Positions 1 to 6,333 of a DNA stretch of 28,640 bases are shown here, in pieces. A program made the translations under genes and the position numbers. A model generated the notes under the pieces. The model searched no databases and was not told where the DNA came from. It saw nothing but the letters and a program-made list of their open reading frames with translations. Within the stretch, counting starts at the first letter, position 1. Each line of letters starts with the position of its first letter. Source of the stretch: a virus. Location: positions 1 through 28,640 of the IMG/VR virus record IMGVR_UViG_3300020450_000073; one strand, given 5' to 3'.

Positions 1-300
1 GCTCCATCAGCTTTATATGAAGGTGATGAAACTAGACTGACTGAAGTTTATGAAAAACTTTATTCTTTACAAGATTTCTTAAAACCAGAAAACTATAAAA
101 CTTATGATGAGTTATCAATGAAACTTAATAAAGTATTAGGTATTGATGCAGGCCACGCTCCAGCAGCGGCGCCAACAATGACAACTGCAGAAGCAGAATC
201 ATTTGGCCAACCTGCAGTGGAGTCAACTCCAGTAGTTGAAGAAACAACTGAAGAAGATGACACACTATCTTATTTTGCTAAGTTAGCTAAAGAAAGTTAA
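1..300 (+). CDS. gp32: ssDNA-binding protein gp32, C-terminal part (5'-truncated)
   Basis: The reading frame is open from base 1 to a TAA at 298-300, giving about 99 residues with the start outside the window. It reads as the C-terminus of T4 gp32, which coats single-stranded DNA during replication, recombination and repair. The visible part contains a helical stretch with YSLQDFLKPENYKTYDEL and KLNKVLG, resembling the end of the gp32 core in marine T4-like phages. A low-complexity Ala/Thr/Pro linker and an acidic tail (VVEETTEEDDT) follow; in T4 the acidic tail recruits replication partners. The tail ends in YFAKLAKES. An internal ATG at 118 would give only 60 residues and is not the real start. 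The gene ends just before a hairpin terminator and converges on the minus-strand operon. The assignment rests on the short C-terminal pattern and acidic tail, so it is good but not certain. Confidence 0.72.
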   Translation, partial: APSALYEGDETRLTEVYEKLYSLQDFLKPENYKTYDELSMKLNKVLGIDAGHAPAAAPTMTTAEAESFGQPAVESTPVVEETTEEDDTLSYFAKLAKES

Positions 301-315
301 TTTAAATTAGTTTTG

Positions 316-344
316 AAAGGGACTCGAATGGGTCCCTTTTTTTT
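316..344 (+). terminator. Rho-independent terminator after gp32, possibly bidirectional
   Basis: AAAGGGAC (316-323) pairs perfectly with GTCCCTTT (332-339) around an 8-nt loop, and the T-run extends to 344. It lies 15 nt after the gp32 stop and abuts the last codons of the converging minus-strand gene. Read on the minus strand the same stem is followed only by TTTCAAAAC, so termination in that direction would be weaker. Confidence 0.85.
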
Positions 345-2229
345 AATCACCAGTACTTGTTTGGAATCCGCCGCCTCCGCCGGATAATATAAGCATTCTC
401 ATTGCTGTAGCAGTATTACTTCCTAACATTGAACCGCCACCTAAATTAAAAGTATCACCGCCAGTAATGTTGTTTTGTGTTGATGCATCTATACCACCTC
501 TTCCAAAGTTATCAGTTGCTGTTTTAATTGCTTGCAATTCTCTTGATTTAAAGTCTATTTCATTACCCTCAGAATCAAGACCGTCCATTTTTGTTTTCTT
601 AGCTTCAAGTGCACCAGTTAATCCATTTGACATGTGTTCTCGGAATGCTTCACTAAATGCTTCCATACGTTCTTTAGGACCAGCTCTAAATCTAGTAGTT
701 AATGCAGCAAATGCGCCTTTAGCAATTGCTATTGGGAAATCTGCTATCTTAGTAAATATTTGTCCTATAGATATTAACATATTTTTTATTATTCCACCAA
801 AACCTATATCATCTAAAGTATCTCTTATTAAATTAAGACCATTTACTAAAAAGTCTGCAACTGCAAAATACATATTATCAAAGAATTCTGCAAATGAAAA
901 ACCGTCACTCATAGCTTCTGCAGTTTCTGTAAATCCGAGCTTTTTCAATATAAATGCTGGTATAGTAATTAATAATAAATCTAAAAATTCTCCTACTAAT
1001 ATTCTAACAGCACCTCTTGCAAAACCAACAACGCCTCTTATAATTCTTTCACCTCTATCTGTTATGCCTTGAATATCTTTAAACGCTCCCATAAGACCGC
1101 CTATCGCACCAAATAAAGGAAAGAGTAGTTTAGAACCTATCACTGACCCTATCCTAACAAATACAGCTTGTAATTTTTGAAAGAAGCCAAAAAATCTACT
1201 TAGTGGACCTGATTTAGCAAAGAAAGCACGAATCTTATCTCCAAGTTGAGAAAACTTTGTTCCATCTACGCCACCAAAAAATTTTAATGCTTTATCAAAT
1301 ACTCCACCGATTGAATTAATCATACCTACAAAGAAAGTTTTGATATTATTACCTATCTTTATAAATGGACCTTTAAATGTAGTAATTAAAGCTCCAAGCC
1401 CTGCAAAAAATTTAGAGTTAGAAGTAATTGCAAGCCTCATATCTTTTAAACCAGCAAATGCAACAGGTGCGCCAGTAAATACGCCTATAATTGCTCTTCC
1501 TATTTGTTTTAGATTAAAGAATAGATTTTTTACTATTTGTGTTAAATCTTTAAATATCATCCTTACTTCAGTAAAGACTTGACCCATTAAACTACCTTTG
1601 CCGGCACCTTGGAAAAATTTTGCTAATTTTGTATTTTTAAAGAAATTAAGAACATTAACTTTTATATTGTTTAAACCTTGTTTCATGGCAGCAAAGAGTT
1701 CAGGGAATTTCATTATTCTTACAAAGTCTTTTGTGACAGTTTTTATACCAGTAGCTACTTTTTTAATTGCAGCTATATATGGCGAAAGAAATCCTTGTAC
1801 TACGCCAATTACTAATCCAACAACTGCAGTTCTAAAAATCATTCCTAAAATAGATGACTTATCATCTTTAAACATTTTTAACAATAACTTGTATTGTTTC
1901 TTTAATTGTTTTAAATTATCTTTTAGAAAATCATTTCTTTTTTCATCTCTTTTTTCTTCAGCTCTTTGTCTTACAAGCTCTTCTCTTGAGGCTTCAATAT
2001 CATCTAATCTTCCTTCTCTTAAAGCAAGAATCATTTCTTGCATTGTTATTATTTGTTGATTAGTTAATTGATGACCTTCATTTTGTACGTAATCTTGTAA
2101 TTCATTGGCATATATAATAGATTCTTTTTGCAAAGCAGTTTGGTCATCATTCATTTCTTTCAGTTTGTCAACTACACTATCAAGTGTACTCTTAACTGGC
2201 CCTGTAGATTCTTTTGTTATTCTTGCCAT
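343..2229 (-). CDS. Tape-measure-like tail protein (628 aa)
   Basis: This long protein has the usual look of a tail tape measure. Residues 1-125 are charged, helical and probably coiled coil. Hydrophobic segments suited to membrane insertion lie near residues 125-146, 360-381 and 400-428. In between are repeated amphipathic helix-plus-FF patterns (FFKN, FFVG, FFGG, FFAK, FFGF). The C-terminus is Gly-rich and probably disordered. T4 gp29, the tape measure, is 590 residues, so the length fits a T4-sized tail. The gene is last in the minus operon, downstream of gp26, its putative frameshift extension and a two-TM protein; in lambda-type phages the tape measure follows the frameshifted chaperone genes. 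I recognise no sequence motif that proves gp29 identity, so the role is inferred from architecture and position. Alternatives are another internal tail protein or a hub protein. Confidence 0.6.
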   Translation of the reverse strand: MARITKESTGPVKSTLDSVVDKLKEMNDDQTALQKESIIYANELQDYVQNEGHQLTNQQIITMQEMILALREGRLDDIEASREELVRQRAEEKRDEKRNDFLKDNLKQLKKQYKLLLKMFKDDKSSILGMIFRTAVVGLVIGVVQGFLSPYIAAIKKVATGIKTVTKDFVRIMKFPELFAAMKQGLNNIKVNVLNFFKNTKLAKFFQGAGKGSLMGQVFTEVRMIFKDLTQIVKNLFFNLKQIGRAIIGVFTGAPVAFAGLKDMRLAITSNSKFFAGLGALITTFKGPFIKIGNNIKTFFVGMINSIGGVFDKALKFFGGVDGTKFSQLGDKIRAFFAKSGPLSRFFGFFQKLQAVFVRIGSVIGSKLLFPLFGAIGGLMGAFKDIQGITDRGERIIRGVVGFARGAVRILVGEFLDLLLITIPAFILKKLGFTETAEAMSDGFSFAEFFDNMYFAVADFLVNGLNLIRDTLDDIGFGGIIKNMLISIGQIFTKIADFPIAIAKGAFAALTTRFRAGPKERMEAFSEAFREHMSNGLTGALEAKKTKMDGLDSEGNEIDFKSRELQAIKTATDNFGRGGIDASTQNNITGGDTFNLGGGSMLGSNTATAMRMLILSGGGGGFQTSTGD

Positions 2230-2239
2230 TTAATGTTCT

Positions 2240-2617
2240 CTATTTTCCAAAAGCTTTACCAGCTTCTGAAATACCAAATGAACCTAGTGTGACTACTACA
2301 AATGATGTATATATTGTTTCAGATACTTTTAAGTCTATATCCCATACTAGTGCTGTCACTAAGTCTGTAATTCCAAAACACATCATTAAAAAGAAAGATA
2401 TAAATCCTATGATTGCTTTTTCATTTAAATCATTATCATCTAAAAACAAGTCGATAAATTTTCTTTTACGTGGTCCAAGTCGCTCTGCAGCTAACCTGGC
2501 TTCCTCTTTCATTTCTTTTATCTGGTCTTCTTGTTCATCAAGCTTCTCAATCATAGCCATATACTTATCTAAGTCTATTTCTACTTCATTTCTGCTGTTA
2601 TCTTGTACTTCAGCCAT
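2240..2617 (-). CDS. Small protein with coiled coil and two TM helices (125 aa)
   Basis: Residues 1-50 are charged and helical (EKLDEQEDQIKEMKEEARLA). A basic patch follows (RLGPRKRKF), then two hydrophobic helices around residues 68-90 and 98-118, ending GISEAGKAFGK. The start ATG overlaps the stop of the upstream 46-codon ORF by 1 nt (TAATG) and has a good Shine-Dalgarno AAGGAGA. Two TM helices with a short C-tail recall small holins, but the position between the gp26 chaperone region and the tape-measure candidate argues for a tail role. In T4 the membrane-associated hub protein gp28 lies between 26/51 and 29, a positional parallel only. I do not recognise the family. Membrane localisation is the one property the sequence clearly supports. 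Confidence 0.75.
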   Translation of the reverse strand: MAEVQDNSRNEVEIDLDKYMAMIEKLDEQEDQIKEMKEEARLAAERLGPRKRKFIDLFLDDNDLNEKAIIGFISFFLMMCFGITDLVTALVWDIDLKVSETIYTSFVVVTLGSFGISEAGKAFGK

Positions 2618-2757
2618 TATCTCATTCTCCTTTCTTCGGCTTTTATCCGTTCGTTTTCTTTATCTATATGTTCCTTGAGAAGAGCTATGTATATCTCCCT
2701 TTCCCACGGCACCATATTATCTAATTCTGTCAAAGAATATTGATGATGCTGCATCAT
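2617..2757 (-). CDS. 46-codon ORF, likely C-terminal domain of a gp26 frameshift fusion
   Basis: The ORF starts at a tandem ATG ATG (2757-2752) and ends in TAA at 2619-2617. It encodes a 46-residue helical protein with HHQYSL, then DNMVPWEREIY, then a charged tail ending EERRMR. No AGG, GGA or GAG occurs in the roughly 25 nt before ATG ATG, whereas the neighbours have clear ribosome binding sites. The frame is open upstream without a stop to the end of gp26, where it is the -1 frame leaving the slippery run at 2811-2817. With frameshifting it would be residues 254-299 of a fusion protein. The pattern of acidic and aromatic residues on a short helical tail is like the T portion of tail assembly chaperones, but this is inference. 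It could also be translated alone by coupling, as an independent small hub-assembly protein. Confidence 0.7.
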   Translation of the reverse strand: MMQHHQYSLTELDNMVPWEREIYIALLKEHIDKENERIKAEERRMR

Positions 2758-2804
2758 TGCAAAGTTTGTCTTATAATGGTTTACAAGACTATCGTGCGAA
2801 AGGC

Positions 2805-3515
2805 CTACGTAAAAAAACTAGTAAGTCCTCTTAATTCTTGTTTTTGTTCCTTTCCACAAGTACATTTAAACTCTACATCATGTTTTAAACTAGGCATATC
2901 TCTAAAAAAGTCTGATAATCTCATAAATTGTACAGTGCTTAAAGAATCTATAAACTTTTGCAAGTTTTCTTTAGTTTCATCTTCTACAGGATATACTTCA
3001 TCCTTATCAAAGATTACATCTATACTAGACATTATCATATTCATTGCCTGTTCAGCATCAGTATCTCCGACTTCAGTTAATTTTTCCATATATTTCATAG
3101 ATGGATATTTCATTACAACACCTACTTCATCAGTAATCATAATTTTGTTAATTTCATCAGTCATTACTGGTCTTTCAATATCATCAAAATTTATAACTAT
3201 GTCATTGACAACGTCACATTCTTCATCTTCACATTTTATTTTTAAATCAACTGTTTCACCAACTGATTTAGACCTTAATTCTAGAAATATTGTTTCAATG
3301 TCAAACATTGCTAACTCATCTATATTAAGTTCATCATTAACACAAGATTTAATAACATCTGCTGTAGCCTTCATAATAACTTTATTATCATTAGACTCCA
3401 TAGCCATCATTAATATCTTTTCTTCTTTAACTAGATATGGTCTGAAAGAAATAGTATCTCCAGTTGATGGTATTACCATCTCATACCTAGCTGTATTTAG
3501 CTCTGGTAAAGCCAT
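2805..3515 (-). CDS. gp26: gp26-like baseplate hub assembly protein/chaperone
   Basis: This 236-aa protein reads as the T4 gp26 family (T4_baseplate): a short N-terminal beta segment (residues 10-30, IPSTGDTISFRPYLVKEEKI), a helical region with NDNKVIMKATADVIKSC, then a beta section. T4 gp26 is 208 residues and acts in baseplate hub assembly. C95 and C100 (CEDEEC) together with C218 and C220 (CTC) could form a four-cysteine metal site. The start has AGGAGA a few bases upstream and lies 17 nt after the gp54-like stop. The last residues, LTSFFT, lie on a slippery T-run that would let some ribosomes read on into the downstream small ORF, giving about 299 residues. That arrangement suggests a tail chaperone role comparable to lambda gpG. 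Family assignment is good; the chaperone role is inferred. Confidence 0.8.
   Translation of the reverse strand: MALPELNTARYEMVIPSTGDTISFRPYLVKEEKILMMAMESNDNKVIMKATADVIKSCVNDELNIDELAMFDIETIFLELRSKSVGETVDLKIKCEDEECDVVNDIVINFDDIERPVMTDEINKIMITDEVGVVMKYPSMKYMEKLTEVGDTDAEQAMNMIMSSIDVIFDKDEVYPVEDETKENLQKFIDSLSTVQFMRLSDFFRDMPSLKHDVEFKCTCGKEQKQELRGLTSFFT
2811..2817 (-). promoter_or_regulatory. Candidate programmed -1 frameshift site T_TTT_TTT in gp26
   Basis: On the minus strand gp26 ends AGT TTT TTT ACG TAG. The seven T's form an X_XXY_YYZ heptamer in the correct phase, eight bases before the end of the gp26 stop. After a -1 slip the next codons are TAC GTA GGC and the frame stays open for 64 codons to the TAA at 2617. 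The -1 frame has a TAG immediately upstream of the heptamer, so entry must occur at the run. An anti-SD-like AGAGGA ends 8 nt upstream of the heptamer, similar to the stimulator of dnaX frameshifting. A 7-bp hairpin (GTCTTGT/ATAAGAC) begins about 21 nt downstream, rather far for a classical stimulator. Confidence 0.65.
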
Positions 3516-3532
3516 AATATTCTCCTATATTA

Positions 3533-4168
3533 TTATCCAAATATGGATAGCACACTTTTAATTAAGCTACCCGTACTGCTTAACGGTCCTTGCGGTACCG
3601 CTTTATCATAAGTAAAATTCACATTCAATTTTTGAATTTGCGAAACGCTTTCATTTGATAGCGTGATTTCACTCATCGATGTTGGATATGCATTCTCCAA
3701 CATAACCCCGTATATTGGCGTATCTTGTTCATCTAACTGCTGTATTACTACATCACAAGTTATATCATCTTTATACGCAACACAATATTTTTCTGGGTCT
3801 ACTATAGTATTTATCCATTTATCAAAGATAGTTTTCATATAGTAATCGTTTGTTAATAAAAAACCTAATGATACTTCAGCTTCTACATATCCATAAGGTA
3901 TTTTAACTGTTTCTTTATGTGCCTGGTATTCAAGTGTGGTAATTTGTTTACCTGGTATAATAACTGAATCACATAGTAATGAAATATCTCTTGGGTCATT
4001 AACAAAATTTTTGGCACTAAAATTTCCTGATACTGCAGCACTTATGGCAGTTTGAAAATTTAAATTTAAAAGAGATTGAGTTGGTGGTGTAAACATAACA
4101 TTGAATCTATTAGCTTTTGCTAATCCACCTTTTTGACTTACTAATGATTTTAATCTTTCTATGCTCAT
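3533..4168 (-). CDS. gp54: Tail-tube-fold protein, gp54-like baseplate/tube initiator
   Basis: The 211-aa product has the pattern of T4 tail-tube-related proteins (gp19/gp54/gp48 family). It starts with RFNVMF near residue 22, then CDSVIIPGKQI (residues 66-76), PYGY (91-94) and a beta-alpha segment FLLTNDYYMKTIFDKWINTI. It closes with YGVMLENAYPTSMSEI and a final beta strand pair, LNVNFTYD. Gp48 is recognised separately in the window, so the most likely role is gp54, the platform on which the tail tube polymerises. It is shorter than T4 gp54 (320 aa) and nearer to tube protein gp19 (163 aa). The start ATG overlaps the TGA of the upstream gene (ATGA, 4165-4168), implying translational coupling. 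Membership in the tube-fold family is fairly sure; gp54 rather than another tube-like protein is inferred from context. Confidence 0.62.
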   Translation of the reverse strand: MSIERLKSLVSQKGGLAKANRFNVMFTPPTQSLLNLNFQTAISAAVSGNFSAKNFVNDPRDISLLCDSVIIPGKQITTLEYQAHKETVKIPYGYVEAEVSLGFLLTNDYYMKTIFDKWINTIVDPEKYCVAYKDDITCDVVIQQLDEQDTPIYGVMLENAYPTSMSEITLSNESVSQIQKLNVNFTYDKAVPQGPLSSTGSLIKSVLSIFG

Positions 4169-4809
4169 TTTTTCTTCATGTTCCTTGTGTAATAAGCTTT
4201 AGTATTTTTAGCACTGAAACCAGGACTATTTGCTTGTCTAAGACTATCTTGCCAAATTGCTTGTTTACCACTTTTCTTAAATTGTTCAACTGGTAAAAAT
4301 ATAGCTATTTCCCAATCAGTCATTGGCACTCTTGATAACTGTGATTTTACATTACTTCCTAAATAATGTTTAAAACATGGTCTGAATTCTTTAAATTTTC
4401 TTACACCACTTATTAAGTTATATCTTAATCCTGTAAGACGTGAACTTTCAGTAGCGTTTGGTGGACCAAATGCCATTAAATCATCTAAAAATTTTGCCCT
4501 AGTGCCGTATGGTAAGTAATGTAAATTTAATCCATAAAATCCACCAGGTGCACCATCAACTAATACTGTCAATGGAAATCTATCATAATATGGTAATGTT
4601 GCTTTGAACTTAGGGTCATAAAAATACATATACATACTACCACGAACTGGCACATTAGTTGTTTTTAATGCTGTATCTCTTAAAAGAGCTGACCTTGATA
4701 CCTGTAAATTTTTAACATTAGTTGAGAACCATTTACGCGATGCTCGTGTACGCGCTTTAATTCCAGCTCTAAATGCATTTGCTTGTAATGTATCAAATAA
4801 ACTTGCCAT
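4165..4809 (-). CDS. Conserved T4-like structural protein next to gp4 (214 aa), possible gp2
   Basis: The N-terminus is basic and helical (KARTRASRKWFS). The core carries YMYFYDPKFKATLPYYDRFP followed by a GGFYGLNLHYLPYGTRAKFL segment (residues about 67-114), a pattern I associate with virion proteins of many myoviruses. The C-terminus is Lys/Arg-rich (TRNMKKK). It sits directly downstream of gp4. In T4 the DNA-end protector gp2 (274 aa) is adjacent to gp4, so gp2 is a plausible identity, but I cannot confirm it from sequence. No Shine-Dalgarno precedes ATG 4809; instead a TATAAATA lies 6 nt upstream. The gene overlaps the next one by ATGA. It is certainly a gene; its function is uncertain. 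Confidence 0.75.
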   Translation of the reverse strand: MASLFDTLQANAFRAGIKARTRASRKWFSTNVKNLQVSRSALLRDTALKTTNVPVRGSMYMYFYDPKFKATLPYYDRFPLTVLVDGAPGGFYGLNLHYLPYGTRAKFLDDLMAFGPPNATESSRLTGLRYNLISGVRKFKEFRPCFKHYLGSNVKSQLSRVPMTDWEIAIFLPVEQFKKSGKQAIWQDSLRQANSPGFSAKNTKAYYTRNMKKK

Positions 4810-4815
4810 ATAATC

Positions 4816-4823
4816 TATTTATA
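4816..4823 (-). promoter_or_regulatory. T4-type late promoter motif TATAAATA before the 214-aa gene
   Basis: An exact TATAAATA on the minus strand lies in the 19-nt gap between gp4 and the next gene, ending 6 nt before ATG 4809. T4 late transcription starts about 6-7 nt after this motif, so the transcript would begin at or next to the start codon. The motif is common by chance in AT-rich DNA; placement is the only support. Confidence 0.4.
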
Positions 4824-4828
4824 CAGAT

Positions 4829-5269
4829 TTATAGTATCTTTATACCTAAATTTTTTAAAGTTTCTTCAGTCCATACCTGAAACTTCCAACCTTTATGTTC
4901 AGCAAATTCTGCTGCAGCCTCCCATTTATCTTGATTCTTAATAAATGTAAGTTGTTCATTGATATATCTTTTAGTTTGTCTTTTAGGCTTTTTAGGTGGC
5001 TTTGTTTCTTTTTTTGGTTTAATCTCAACTAGATAAGTTGATTTATCGTTCATTTGTATTAATAAGTCTACAAAATATCTATGTAGTTTTTTATCTACAG
5101 TAGATTTATATGGTACAACTACTTCTTCTGAATTCCACATTTTAACATTTGGATTATTTTCGCACCATTTAAATGCTTGTCTTTCCCATAAAGAACGATA
5201 TACTACTTTTTTAGCGTCACCTGCATACTTTTCTGGATGTTTTAATGTGTATCTACCTTTATAACTCAT
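4829..5269 (-). CDS. gp4: gp4 head completion nuclease-fold protein
   Basis: This 146-aa protein matches the T4 gp4 (head completion) pattern: KHPEKYAGDAKKVVYRSLWE at the N-terminus, SEEVVVPY, then KKLHRYFVDLLIQM and YLVEIKPKKE. These suggest a PD-(D/E)XK/TnsA-like nuclease core, with E29 in WER, D68 in YFVD and E82-x-K84 in VEIK as likely catalytic residues. T4 gp4 (about 150 aa) acts after DNA packaging to finish the head before tail joining. A very basic stretch, residues 84-101, follows the EIK motif and probably binds DNA. It is the first gene of the minus operon, with two overlapping late-promoter motifs upstream. Only a weak AGAG lies before the start. The identification is confident; catalytic residues are assigned by pattern. 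Confidence 0.88.
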   Translation of the reverse strand: MSYKGRYTLKHPEKYAGDAKKVVYRSLWERQAFKWCENNPNVKMWNSEEVVVPYKSTVDKKLHRYFVDLLIQMNDKSTYLVEIKPKKETKPPKKPKRQTKRYINEQLTFIKNQDKWEAAAEFAEHKGWKFQVWTEETLKNLGIKIL

Positions 5270-5276
5270 ATAAATA
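5269..5276 (+). promoter_or_regulatory. T4-type late promoter motif TATAAATA for the gp48 operon
   Basis: An exact TATAAATA on the plus strand overlaps the last base of the gp4 start codon and lies 47 nt before the gp48 ATG at 5324. It would start a leader of about 40 nt containing AGGAAAA 6 nt before gp48. It faces two minus-strand copies 18-35 bp away in the same spacer. Confidence 0.6.
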
Positions 5277-5293
5277 ACTCTATAGTAAAAAAA

Positions 5294-5311
5294 TATTTAT
5301 ATTTATTTATA
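5294..5311 (-). promoter_or_regulatory. Tandem T4-type late promoter motifs for the gp4 operon
   Basis: Two exact TATAAATA motifs on the minus strand (5294-5301 and 5304-5311), 10 bp apart and so on the same helix face, lie 24 and 34 nt before the gp4 start. They sit in the only divergent spacer in the window. Transcripts from them and from the plus-strand motif at 5269-5276 would overlap at their 5' ends. Confidence 0.6.
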
Positions 5312-5323
5312 TAGGAAAAACGT

Positions 5324-6328
5324 ATGGGTAAAAGATTTGATGACTGGTTAGCCGAACAAAAAGCAGCCCAAGCAGAAAGAAAAGCAGCAAGACAAGCAAG
5401 ACGTGAAAAACGTGCACAAGAGAGAGCTGACAAAGAAAATGCTGAAGGATTTATTGAAAATTTAAAGAATCTTGATTTAACTCAAGAAAGAGTTGATATA
5501 AATGATAAACAACATTTTTACTTTCCAGAAGATTTACAAGCTGGAGCTAATCAAGGATATCCTTTTATAAGATTTGGCATAAAAAATAATAACGGCGACG
5601 ATAAAGTAGCAATATATTTATACCACCCACCTGGCTTATCAGTGACAGACGGTGCGAACTATTCTGGATTTAATGCTGGTGTTTTAAAGGCTGGCTTAAT
5701 TGGAGCTCAAAAAATGTTTGCTAACCAAGACGGTTCAATTAGTGAAGCAGACCTTTTTGCTACAGCTTTAATAGCAAGAGATAAAAGGGCAACACCTGGT
5801 AGTACAATAGAAAAAATAACAAGTTCAGCTGCTTTAAAGGCGGGAGTTGCTACAAATCCTTATACTAGAACAGCATTTGAAACTACAAATATAAGAGGAT
5901 ATCAATTTGCTTTTAAATTAGTAGCAAGCAATGCTGAAGAATCAGCCAAAATTGTGGCTATAGAAAGAACTTTTAGAAAGTTTTTATACCCAAAAAGAAT
6001 GGGGTCTATTGCTTTAGTATATCCACCTTTATTTCATATTTCATTTTATGCAGAAGGCAGAATAAATAATTATTTACCAAAAATAAAGCCATGTTATTTA
6101 ACTACTTTAGATTCTGTATTTAATGCAACATCTAATACTTTTCACCAAGATACTGGAGCTCCAGTAGAAGTTGATTTAACTCTTACATTCCAAGAAGAAA
6201 GAGTTCTTGTTCGTCAAGATTTATATCCAGCAGATTCAGATATAGATGAAGCAGATGGATATTATCAAGAAGCAAGTACTGGAGGAGATGATTCAGCAGC
6301 TAGTAAAACTAAAACAAATGGAGATTAA
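5324..6328 (+). CDS. gp48: gp48 baseplate tail-tube cap protein
   Basis: The 334-aa product begins with a very charged Ala/Arg/Lys helix (residues 1-40, WLAEQKAAQAERKAARQARR), then a beta-rich tube-like domain. The segment VAIYLYHPPGLSVTDGANYS (residues about 92-111) and the later KFLYPKRMGSIALVYPPLFH and FYAEGRINNYLPKIKPCYLT are characteristic of the T4 gp48 family in marine phages. T4 gp48 is 364 aa; it and gp54 cap the hub and start tail-tube assembly. The C-terminal 30 residues are acidic and Ser/Thr-rich, probably disordered. The start has AGGAAAA upstream. It is the first plus-strand gene after the divergent spacer and lies 5 nt before gp53. Confidence 0.8.
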   Translation: MGKRFDDWLAEQKAAQAERKAARQARREKRAQERADKENAEGFIENLKNLDLTQERVDINDKQHFYFPEDLQAGANQGYPFIRFGIKNNNGDDKVAIYLYHPPGLSVTDGANYSGFNAGVLKAGLIGAQKMFANQDGSISEADLFATALIARDKRATPGSTIEKITSSAALKAGVATNPYTRTAFETTNIRGYQFAFKLVASNAEESAKIVAIERTFRKFLYPKRMGSIALVYPPLFHISFYAEGRINNYLPKIKPCYLTTLDSVFNATSNTFHQDTGAPVEVDLTLTFQEERVLVRQDLYPADSDIDEADGYYQEASTGGDDSAASKTKTNGD

Positions 6329-6333
6329 CAATA

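Noticed and set aside
118-300. A 60-aa gene starting at ATG 118
   Set aside because: The frame is open to base 1 and the upstream residues fit gp32, so this is an internal Met of a truncated gene.
467-2059. Plus-strand ORFs of 201, 80 and 153 aa opposite the 628-aa gene
   Set aside because: They are shadows of the tape-measure-like gene: low-complexity Ser/Ile/Asn composition and no ribosome binding sites or continuity.
2759-2789. Hairpin GTCTTGT/ATAAGAC as a terminator or strong frameshift stimulator
   Set aside because: It has no following T-run for a terminator, and it starts about 21 nt from the slippery run, beyond the usual 5-9 nt spacing.
2740-3561. 273-aa plus-strand ORF opposite gp26
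   Set aside because: It is antisense to a recognisable gp26, rich in Ser/Ile as expected of a shadow frame, and has no start signal or neighbour in that orientation.
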